9,581 nucleotides of DNA from an uncultured Clostridia bacterium (GTDB lineage Bacteria > Bacillota > Clostridia > Oscillospirales > Oscillospiraceae), in assembly GCA_945613045.1 (NCBI GenBank), contig CALZAG010000052.1, positions 1 through 9,581 on the forward strand, read 5' to 3'. The notes beneath the pieces were generated by a model. It was not told where the DNA came from, did no database searches, and was given only the letters and a program-made list of their open reading frames with translations. Shown here in pieces: positions 4,739 through 9,581 of the stretch. The position numbers and the translations under genes were made by a program. Position 1 is the first letter of the stretch; every line of letters begins with the position of its first letter.

Positions 4739-6088
4739 ATGATTACAAACGAATACCTCAAACGTGTGTATGATTCCGTTGAAAAGCGCGATCCCGACCA
4801 GCCCGAGTTCCTTCAGGCGGTCCGTGAAGTGTTTGAGAGCCTGCAGCTCGTCGTCGACAAGCACCCCGAATGGGAAAAGGCAAGCCTCATCGAGCGCTTT
4901 GTCGAGCCTGAGCGCGTTATCATGTTCCGCGTTCCCTGGGTCGACGACAACGGCGTTACTCAGGTAAACCGCGGCTACCGCGTTCAGTTCAACTCCGCCA
5001 TCGGCCCCTACAAGGGCGGCCTGCGCTTCCACCCCTCCGTCAATCTTTCCGTCATCAAGTTCCTCGGCTTCGAGCAGATCCTGAAGAACAGCCTGACCAC
5101 CCTCCCCATGGGCGGCGGCAAGGGCGGCTCCGACTTCGACCCCAAGGGCAAGTCCGACGCTGAGGTCATGCGCTTCTGCCAGAGCTTCATGACCGAGCTG
5201 TACCGTCACATCGGCCAGTTCACCGACACTCCCGCAGGCGACATCGGCGTCGGCGCGCGCGAGGTCGCTTACATGTACGGCCAGTACAAGAGGATAGTCG
5301 ACCGCTTCGAGGGCGGCGTCATCACCGGCAAGGGTCTGTCCTTCGGCGGCTCCCTGGCACGCACCCAGGCAACCGGTTACGGCCTGTGCTACTACGCGGC
5401 AGAGGCTCTCAATCATCTTGCAAACACCTCCTTCGAGGGCAAGAAGGTCATCGTTTCCGGTGCGGGCAACGTTGCCCAGTACGCAGCCGAAAAGTGCACC
5501 CAGCTCGGCGGCACCGTTATCGCAATGTGCGACTCCAACGGCTACATCTACGATCCCGACGGCGTTGACCTTAAGAAGGTCATGGACATCAAGCAGAAGC
5601 GCCGCGCACGCATCAGCGTCTACGCCGACGAGGTCCCCGGCTCCGAGTACCATGAGGGCCGCAAGGGCATCTGGACCCTCAAGTGCGACATCGCAATGCC
5701 CTGCGCATCCCAGAACGAGATGGACGCCGATGACGCTCAGCACCTGATCGACAACGGCTGCATGGCAGTGTTTGAAGGCGCCAATATGCCTCTGACCCCC
5801 GAAGCCATCGAGAAGGTCCTCGGCAACGGCCTCCTTTACAGCCCCGGCAAGGCCTCCAATGCAGGCGGCGTCGCCACCTCCGGTCTTGAGATGACTCAGA
5901 ACTCCATCCGCATGAGCTGGAGCTTCGAGGAAGTCGACGAGAAGCTGCAGGGCATCATGAAGAACATATTCAAGGCCTGCTACGACGCATCCGTCGAGTG
6001 CGGCCAGCCCGGCAACCTCATGGTCGGCGCAAACGTTGCCGGCTTCCTGAAGGTAGCCGATGCAATGATGGCTCAGGGCGTCGTCTGA
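4739..6088 (+). CDS. gdhA: Glutamate dehydrogenase (GdhA type)
   Basis: Catalyses reversible reductive amination of 2-oxoglutarate with ammonium to glutamate, in the cytoplasm as a hexamer. The 449-residue product matches the usual length of about 447-450. N-terminal substrate domain: GPYKGGLRFHP with Lys92, Lys116 in EQILKNSLT, LPMGGGKGGSDFD with catalytic Lys128, and PAGDIGVG with Asp168. The numbering fits the E. coli enzyme. The cofactor domain opens with KGLSFGGSLARTQATGYG, then GAGNVA at 241-246 (Rossmann loop). ATSGLEMTQNS near 379-389 closes the substrate pocket. Resemblance to the E. coli type suggests NADP(H), but the acidic residue after beta 2 (CDSNGY) does not settle NAD versus NADP. 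The ATG at 4739 has AGGAG 8 nt upstream; an upstream ATG (4688) lies in the leader hairpin loop. Codons are strongly biased (GGC, AAG, CTG), as in highly expressed genes. Single-gene unit. Confidence 0.95.
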   Translation: MITNEYLKRVYDSVEKRDPDQPEFLQAVREVFESLQLVVDKHPEWEKASLIERFVEPERVIMFRVPWVDDNGVTQVNRGYRVQFNSAIGPYKGGLRFHPSVNLSVIKFLGFEQILKNSLTTLPMGGGKGGSDFDPKGKSDAEVMRFCQSFMTELYRHIGQFTDTPAGDIGVGAREVAYMYGQYKRIVDRFEGGVITGKGLSFGGSLARTQATGYGLCYYAAEALNHLANTSFEGKKVIVSGAGNVAQYAAEKCTQLGGTVIAMCDSNGYIYDPDGVDLKKVMDIKQKRRARISVYADEVPGSEYHEGRKGIWTLKCDIAMPCASQNEMDADDAQHLIDNGCMAVFEGANMPLTPEAIEKVLGNGLLYSPGKASNAGGVATSGLEMTQNSIRMSWSFEEVDEKLQGIMKNIFKACYDASVECGQPGNLMVGANVAGFLKVADAMMAQGVV

Positions 6089-6109
6089 TCCTGAATACGA
6101 TAAACTGCA

Positions 6110-6141
6110 AAAAAGAGAGTACCGAGAGGTACTCTCTTTTT
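6110..6141. terminator. Bidirectional intrinsic terminator between gdhA and the phage module
   Basis: Perfect 14-bp stem: left arm 6110-6123, loop GAGA (6124-6127), right arm 6128-6141, with A-run and T-run at the outer ends so both strands carry a U-run. It separates gdhA (stop 6088) from the convergent phage genes (stop 6146-6148). Confidence 0.93.
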
Positions 6142-6145
6142 ATTA

Positions 6146-6319
6146 TTACAGTGAGCTTCCGTTTACGGTCACGCTGCCTTCAATAATTATCTCGCCGCTG
6201 TTTTTTATGCATATCCTCGCATTAGCGGTCTCGAGGTTTATATCTCCGTCAGCGTTTACGCTTATCTCAGAAAGCGCGCCGTCAGGCTCGCTTTTTCTTT
6301 TTATCTCAGACAGCCACAT
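6146..6319 (-). CDS. Short spike-like baseplate protein (putative)
   Basis: The 57-residue product has a short charged N-terminus (WLSEIKRKSEPDG) and then repeating short beta strands, SEISVNADGDINLETANARICIKNSGEIIIEGSVTVNG. This is the stacked strand-and-turn pattern of the C-terminal needle of phage spike proteins (gpV, Mu gp45, VgrG), which often end in a VTVNG-like strand. There is no OB-fold domain, so it is only the tip-like part, either naturally small or a remnant. The ATG at 6319 lies 2 nt after the hub gene stop, with GGAGG 7 nt upstream inside that gene; the longer frame to 6373 is less likely. It is the last gene of the phage module, ending next to the gdhA terminator. Functional call is by pattern and position. 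Confidence 0.6.
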   Translation of the reverse strand: MWLSEIKRKSEPDGALSEISVNADGDINLETANARICIKNSGEIIIEGSVTVNGSSL

Positions 6320-6321
6320 GG

Positions 6322-7254
6322 CTACACCTCCAGTGTGACGATAGTTCCCGCGCTGAAGGAGTCGGCCCAGCAATGGCTGGAGCTTACCCTGTAGCTTCCG
6401 CTCACGCCAAGCGCGGTTGAGCTCAGCTCGATGATGTCACCCGGAAAGCACGCAAACTGCTTGGTGATCGTCAGCTCGATCAAATGCTTTCCCCTCTCTG
6501 ACTCGGCTATCTGATACTCAGCCGTATAACGGGCGGCGTCCGCACCCGTGGTCTTCGGAACGGTAAGCTCACGGTGGCTTTTTCCGCCTCGCGCGATAAA
6601 ATCCTCGTTGCTCACCGTGTAGCTTGCTCCCGTTACGCGGTTTTTCACACGCACATCTGATATTATCCCGTAGCGCTCGTCCCGCAGCTTTATGGCGTGG
6701 GCGTCATTGTCCGCGTCTATCGCAACGCTTGAGCCCTGACGCCCGTTTAAGATAAGCGCTCCTTCGGGAGTGAAGAACGGGGTCGTGCCCCAGGCATAGC
6801 GACTGAAGCGCTTCACGGCGCTCCACGCGCTCTCGCCCGTGCTGACGCTGAAGCTGCCCAGAGATTTGGACTCTCCGCTGACCACCTGGCTGACTCCGTA
6901 GGGCGTTATAAAATTACTTACAAGGCTCTCGCTGCTCAGAGCGGCGTATGACGCGGCGGGCAGCTCGTTATCCAGCAGCAGCGCCGCCGGAGATCTTCCC
7001 GATACGGTCACAACGGAGCCGTGATCGTCGATGCTGATGCTGTATTCGTCCACGACGCCGGTAAACACCGTCGCGCCGTTGTGCTCAGCTCTGAATCGGC
7101 AGGCCGACTGAAGCTTTGAAAGCTGGTGGGAGTAGTAGATGAAGCTGACCTCAAACCAGTCGCAGGGCTCTCCGAGTCCGTGGCAGACATCCCACGAGAG
7201 AAAGGGCGGCAGCTCAGTCTCAACGCCGCTGCTGCTTATAATGTATCCTGTCAT
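6322..7254 (-). CDS. Phage baseplate hub protein (Mu gpP / XkdQ / gp27-like)
   Basis: The hub protein sits at the centre of a phage baseplate, linking tail tube and spike. The 310-residue product has the family order. An N-terminal beta domain (about 15-85) contains WFEVSFIYY and FTGVVDEYSISIDDHGSVVTVSGRSPAALLLD (64-95), which parallels the GxVDD...VSGRD-x-TxxLVD pattern of gpP/gpD-type hubs. A helix-rich insert follows (SLVSNFITPYGV, 110-121; ESAWSAVKRFSRYA, about 140-153), then a second beta domain with PEGALILNGR and a closing strand GTIVTLEV. Length is near the normal 310-350. It starts 4 nt after the LysM gene stop with AGGTGA nearby. Its neighbours, the LysM protein before and the spike-like ORF after, are those expected of a contractile-type baseplate. 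No peptidase or lytic domain is fused. Confidence 0.85.
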   Translation of the reverse strand: MTGYIISSSGVETELPPFLSWDVCHGLGEPCDWFEVSFIYYSHQLSKLQSACRFRAEHNGATVFTGVVDEYSISIDDHGSVVTVSGRSPAALLLDNELPAASYAALSSESLVSNFITPYGVSQVVSGESKSLGSFSVSTGESAWSAVKRFSRYAWGTTPFFTPEGALILNGRQGSSVAIDADNDAHAIKLRDERYGIISDVRVKNRVTGASYTVSNEDFIARGGKSHRELTVPKTTGADAARYTAEYQIAESERGKHLIELTITKQFACFPGDIIELSSTALGVSGSYRVSSSHCWADSFSAGTIVTLEV

Positions 7255-7258
7255 GGCG

Positions 7259-7831
7259 TCACCTGAACCTTATAAGCTGTCCCTTGGTGAGCTCTTCGTC
7301 CGGATCCTCCACGCTGGGATTCATGCTGCACATCTGTTCTACCGACACGCCAAATTTTTCCGCCAGGCTTCGCAGGGTATCGCCTTCGGCAGCCGTGGTG
7401 TAGCGCTTGAGTCCCGGCAGGCTCGCCAGAGGATCGTCGTAGTCAAAATTGTCCATAGCTTCGGCCACGTCCTCGAACTTGCTGCCTTTGTACTCCCAAA
7501 ACTCGAAGCTGTAATGCACATAGTCCTCCCTCGGCTCCTCCCTGAGATTGAGCTTTGCAAAATATGCATATATAGTCGGCCATACGGGATGCACCAGCTT
7601 TCCGCCCTTGTTTTCCTCGAACAGCTCCGCAAGCTGCCGGAAGCTCTCATAGGCTCCCGTGCCGGTAAACTCGCCCTCGCCGCGGATTATCTTGTTCTGC
7701 AGCCCCAGATCCTGCACCACATAGCCCGAAAAGGGCAGCTTATAGCTGTGCAGAGTACGTCTGTATTCGACCTCAAAGATTCTGGGGTTATTCGGCCAGA
7801 CGAAATCTCTGTATTTCATTGCTGCTAACAT
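7259..7831 (-). CDS. LysM baseplate protein with gpN/DNA-circulation-like N-terminal domain
   Basis: The 190-residue product has two parts. Residues 7-118 resemble the N-terminal domain of Mu-like DNA circulation/tail hub proteins: a beta-rich stretch RIFEVEYRRTL, YVVQDLGLQNKIIRGEGEFTGTGAYESF and GGKLVHPVWP, matching the pattern of a VxDLG...G-G-FVTG...LVHP series. Residues 144-189 are a LysM motif (YTTAAEGDTLRSLAEKFGVSVEQMCSMNP...GQLIRF). LysM baseplate proteins such as XkdP and T4 gp53 bind hub and wedge, and are not primarily wall-binding. The start at 7831 has AGGAGG 7 nt upstream; MKYRD five codons in is an alternative. It lies directly before the hub gene, as in PBSX-like and Mu-like phages. 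Loss of sheath and tape-measure genes upstream leaves its partners partly missing. Confidence 0.78.
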   Translation of the reverse strand: MLAAMKYRDFVWPNNPRIFEVEYRRTLHSYKLPFSGYVVQDLGLQNKIIRGEGEFTGTGAYESFRQLAELFEENKGGKLVHPVWPTIYAYFAKLNLREEPREDYVHYSFEFWEYKGSKFEDVAEAMDNFDYDDPLASLPGLKRYTTAAEGDTLRSLAEKFGVSVEQMCSMNPSVEDPDEELTKGQLIRFR

Positions 7832-7842
7832 GGCTCCACCTC

Positions 7843-8013
7843 CTAATAAAGCTCAAAGCCGTTGTCATACCTGCGGGCGTCACGGCGGAAGTAATCCGAC
7901 ATGAAGGACATATCCCTGCGCCGCACGACAAACAGCTCGGCATCGTCGAAATTCGTTCCGTTTTCGTCCGGAGTGTATGAGCGGACGTCAAAAATATCCG
8001 CCGTATTACTCAT
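7843..8013 (-). CDS. 56-residue Asp/Arg-rich ORF in the tape-measure position
   Basis: Unrecognised. The product runs from MSNTADIFDV to NGFELY, with 9 Asp, 8 Arg and no Lys, His or Cys. Its C-terminal half, DMSFMSDYFRRDARRYDNGFELY, is likely helical and amphipathic. Evidence for translation is good: a perfect AGGAGG lies 6 nt before the ATG at 8013, the start overlaps the upstream gene by 8 nt, and the stop (TAG, 7843-7845) is 11 nt before the LysM gene, whose ribosome binding site fills the gap. In related phage tail operons the place between tube and LysM genes is taken by chaperone and tape-measure genes; here only this ORF is present. It could be a remnant of a chaperone, a compact adaptor, or unrelated. 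Confidence 0.7.
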   Translation of the reverse strand: MSNTADIFDVRSYTPDENGTNFDDAELFVVRRRDMSFMSDYFRRDARRYDNGFELY

Positions 8014-8377
8014 TTTCTTCCTCCTGTCTGGTCCCCGCGGCTATGGTGACCACCTCGGTCTCCGGCCCGTCGGGCTTTGTTATGCGCTCGATCTTTGCGC
8101 AGCGGCAGCCGCCGTACAGCCGGCTCCCGACCTTAACGGTAAAATCCGCAAGACCGTCAAAGCTCAGGCCGTCCGATACCGCCGTTTCCCGCCGCAGCTC
8201 GATGCCGTACTCCGTATCATTCGTCAGCACCGCTGCGGGCAGAGCGTCTCCGAAGCATTCTATTTTATAAACGGAGCTTGTCTCAAACTCCCGCACGCTC
8301 TGCACCGAGGCAAGCTTCACGCCGTTGACAAGGACCGTGTTATCGTCGTTTGAGGGAAATGCACGCGTCACCGTCAT
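8006..8377 (-). CDS. Putative tail-tube-like structural protein
   Basis: The 123-residue product is beta-rich: TVLVNGVKLASVQSVREFE (14-32), YKIECFGDALPAAVL, TEYGIELRRE, DFTVKVGSRLYGGCRCAKIERI and TEVVTIAAGTR. A pattern of beta strands with a central GxxxAxVxxxR, an F-G turn and a closing YxGCR...V.I.AAG strand recalls small tail-tube or tube-initiator proteins, but no diagnostic residue settles it. Two cysteines lie close together in YGGCRCAK. Position after a tail-completion gene fits a tube. The ATG at 8377 overlaps the upstream TGA (ATGA, 4-nt overlap) with GGGGGAG upstream. There is no sheath gene before it. Alternative: another head-tail joining or baseplate protein. Confidence 0.5.
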   Translation of the reverse strand: MTVTRAFPSNDDNTVLVNGVKLASVQSVREFETSSVYKIECFGDALPAAVLTNDTEYGIELRRETAVSDGLSFDGLADFTVKVGSRLYGGCRCAKIERITKPDGPETEVVTIAAGTRQEEENE

Positions 8378-8850
8378 ACCGTCTCCCCCAATCCGTAAGC
8401 CGAAAGCTCCCCGTCCCGCAGCTCGCGTACCAGAAGGGTCCTGGCCTTCGCGGCGCAGTCGCTGCGGAACATTTCGCTGTCCGCGTCATAATAAACGTCG
8501 CCGAATTCAAATTCCGTGACGTTCAGGCCCTGGATGCTCCTTATTTCCTCGCGCACAAGTCCGGCATACTCCGCGCAGCCCGGCTCTCCGGAGCGCGGAT
8601 CGGCCGGAGAGAATATCTCAAGGGATATCACAAGTTCGGCCTTGCTGCCGTACATCTCTTTAACAGCTCCGTTCTCAGTACACAGGCCGATGTAATTCCC
8701 GCATCCGGACGCGCTAATGCGCGCGGACTTCAGCGATACGCACACGACCGCCGCCGTCCTGTCGAGCTTCGACGCGGGGAATTTGGTCACGGCGTTTATA
8801 TTCGCGGCCGTCAGCGCCTCAACTATGCTTTCGGGTATAAGCTCAAACAT
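8374..8850 (-). CDS. Putative tail-completion/tail-terminator protein
   Basis: The 158-residue product is of a kind found in clostridial prophages between head-closure and tail-tube genes. It opens with a helix and NAVTKFPASKLDRTAAVVCVSLKSARISASGCGNYIGL, follows with a beta region (KAELVISLEIFSP), a helix (CAEYAGLVREEIRSIQ) and DVYYDADSEMFRSDCAAKARTLLVR near the C-terminus, the mixed alpha/beta layout of tail terminators. The function is by resemblance and position. The ATG at 8850 is preferred over the in-frame TTG at 8853; GGGGAG lies 7 nt upstream. It overlaps the previous gene by 8 nt and ends in the ATGA of the next, so it is translationally coupled on both sides. Confidence 0.62.
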   Translation of the reverse strand: MFELIPESIVEALTAANINAVTKFPASKLDRTAAVVCVSLKSARISASGCGNYIGLCTENGAVKEMYGSKAELVISLEIFSPADPRSGEPGCAEYAGLVREEIRSIQGLNVTEFEFGDVYYDADSEMFRSDCAAKARTLLVRELRDGELSAYGLGETV

Positions 8851-9154
8851 CAACGCTCTCCCCTTTCAGTCTAAGAATACACTCGTTATGGGAGAGCTTT
8901 CCGAAAATGCGCACGGGCTCGATCCTCAGCACCTCGTATATCCTGCCGGCGGCGGTCACCTGCACGCCCTCGGCAATGTTGTCCATGTTCGTAATCAGCC
9001 TGTATCCGGAGCCGTTTTTTACTCCGGCTGCCAGCGGCTGGCGGTGTATTTGCGCGTTATCCGCGTCAAGACATGAGATAAATCCCTTGCCCGCCGCCGT
9101 ACCGACGCTAATATCCTCGCCGTAAAGGCTTAGTATGCTGTCTGTCGCCGTCAT
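8843..9154 (-). CDS. Putative head-closure (stopper) protein
   Basis: The 103-residue product is mainly beta by pattern, with segments GEDISVGTAAGKGFISCLD, KNGSGYRLITNMDNIAEGVQVTAAGRIYEVLRIEPVRIFGKLSHNECILRL. Small beta-barrel proteins with a V-x-A-G-R-x-Y-E-V-x-R-x-E-P strand and a late charged strand are common as head-closure or stopper proteins after a connector gene. No catalytic motif is seen. The start at 9154 overlaps the upstream TGA (ATGA); its ribosome binding site (GGGGGTG) is acceptable. The name rests on size, fold pattern and place in the operon. Confidence 0.6.
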   Translation of the reverse strand: MTATDSILSLYGEDISVGTAAGKGFISCLDADNAQIHRQPLAAGVKNGSGYRLITNMDNIAEGVQVTAAGRIYEVLRIEPVRIFGKLSHNECILRLKGESVDV

Positions 9155-9531
9155 CCACGCACCCCCATGAACTCAAAGCCGCCGTCAAGGTAGGCTGCGA
9201 GCATATTCTCGGCATATTTTCTCAGCTTGGCCGCAGATGCGGATACTGCGCCGCCGTCAAGCCGCACCGACACGTTTCCGGCGCTGAAGGAGCCCACCCT
9301 GTCTCCGGGAAGGCCGCTGAGCTCAATATACATGGACAGCGCCAGCATACCCGCGGCGGTAACGAACAGCTCCTGTATCTCCTCGCTTGAAACGCCCTTG
9401 CGCAGGCGGCTTTCAAGCTCCGCCGCCGCGGACGCGCATACCGCTTTGAGGATACCGGCACTCTCCGCGGGAAGCTCGGAGCCAATAAGGCTCAGTGCCT
9501 TGTTTTCAATATCAGAATTTGTGTATGCCAT
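9151..9531 (-). CDS. Putative phage head-tail connector (gp6-like adaptor)
   Basis: The 126-residue product is helical: residues 4-15, a long stretch around 22-45 (AGILKAVCASAAAELESRLRKG), 49-73 (EEIQELFVTAAGMLALSMYIELSG), a short beta hairpin (VGSFSAGNVSVRLDGG, about 80-95) and a last helix before DGGFEFMGVRG. This helical bundle with a beta hairpin and a closing FxFMGVRG is typical of gp6-like connectors that sit just after the major capsid gene in clostridial prophages. The ATG at 9531 has GGAGG 6 nt upstream. It is the first complete gene of the phage module; the upstream DNA (9532-9581) holds a stem-loop, and a capsid gene beyond the window edge would be expected. Confidence 0.65.
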   Translation of the reverse strand: MAYTNSDIENKALSLIGSELPAESAGILKAVCASAAAELESRLRKGVSSEEIQELFVTAAGMLALSMYIELSGLPGDRVGSFSAGNVSVRLDGGAVSASAAKLRKYAENMLAAYLDGGFEFMGVRG

Positions 9532-9561
9532 TTTATACCTCCGTTCTGCTTTTTCAAAGGA

Positions 9562-9581
9562 AGCGGGACTTTCGTCCCGCT
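9562..9581. other. Perfect stem-loop at the window edge, upstream of the connector gene
   Basis: An 8-bp perfect inverted repeat, AGCGGGAC (9562-9569) and GTCCCGCT (9574-9581). On the minus (transcribed) strand the loop is GAAA, a stable GNRA tetraloop. It is followed by only a weak T-stretch (TCCTTTG), so it is more likely a read-through attenuator or RNA-stability hairpin between the expected capsid gene and the connector gene than a full terminator. The stem may continue beyond the window. Confidence 0.6.

Noticed and set aside
4724..5743. 339-codon open frame antisense to gdhA
   Set aside because: Produced by the strong GNC/GGC codon bias of gdhA, which removes stops on the opposite frame. 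The product is a low-complexity Ala/Val/Leu/Gly protein with no family pattern and no ribosome binding site of note.
7139..7828. 229-codon plus-strand frame opposite the LysM and hub genes
   Set aside because: Shadow frame without a plausible start site or recognisable product; both opposite genes have clear domain patterns.

Overview
The window looks like a chromosomal segment of a low-GC-lineage but moderately GC-rich Firmicute, most likely a gut clostridium of the Oscillospirales type. The signs are strong AGGAGG-like ribosome binding sites, AT-rich intergenic DNA with TTGACA/TATAAT-type promoters, an lgt operon that follows what looks like an M16-peptidase tail, a GdhA-type glutamate dehydrogenase, and small clostridial-style sigma-region-4 proteins. 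This placement rests on style and gene content only; no search was run.

Layout. (1) 1-1907, plus strand: an operon with the last 28 codons of a probable M16-family peptidase, lgt (prolipoprotein diacylglyceryl transferase), a 131-residue helical protein of unknown function and a small nitroreductase. A two-way terminator hairpin (1918-1950) closes it. (2) 1950-3391, minus strand: an 80-residue charged helical protein and a sigma-70 region-4-like DNA-binding protein form a tight pair. Downstream, a membrane-anchored GH25 lysozyme has its own very good promoter, whose predicted +1 is the A of the ATG. (3) 3444-3716, plus strand: promoter, tRNA-Thr(UGU), tRNA-Tyr(GUA) and terminator. (4) 3757-4271, plus strand: a DUF1810-family gene with its own promoter and terminator. 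(5) 4270-4537, minus strand: a 62-residue four-cysteine protein with a strong promoter that carries a direct repeat and a palindrome. (6) 4647-6141, plus strand: gdhA with a candidate promoter, a stem-loop at the predicted 5' end of the mRNA and a terminator. (7) 6146-9581, minus strand: eight tightly packed phage structural genes running off the right edge. They read as connector, head-closure, tail-completion and tube-like proteins, a 56-residue ORF, a LysM baseplate protein, a gpP/XkdQ-type hub and a short spike-like protein.

The most unusual part is region 7. Between the tail-completion/tube-like genes and the LysM/hub genes there is no sheath, no tape-measure gene and no chaperone. After the spike-like ORF there are no wedge or fibre genes; the cluster stops at the gdhA terminator. 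All eight ORFs are intact, most overlap or abut, and they have good ribosome binding sites. This is either a cleanly deleted prophage remnant or a reduced, retained phage-derived particle module. The sequence alone cannot decide which.

The rest is ordinary housekeeping: lipoprotein maturation, ammonium assimilation, tRNA supply and wall hydrolysis. Several small regulatory features there are worth checking. No transposase, integrase, CRISPR array or attachment site was found.
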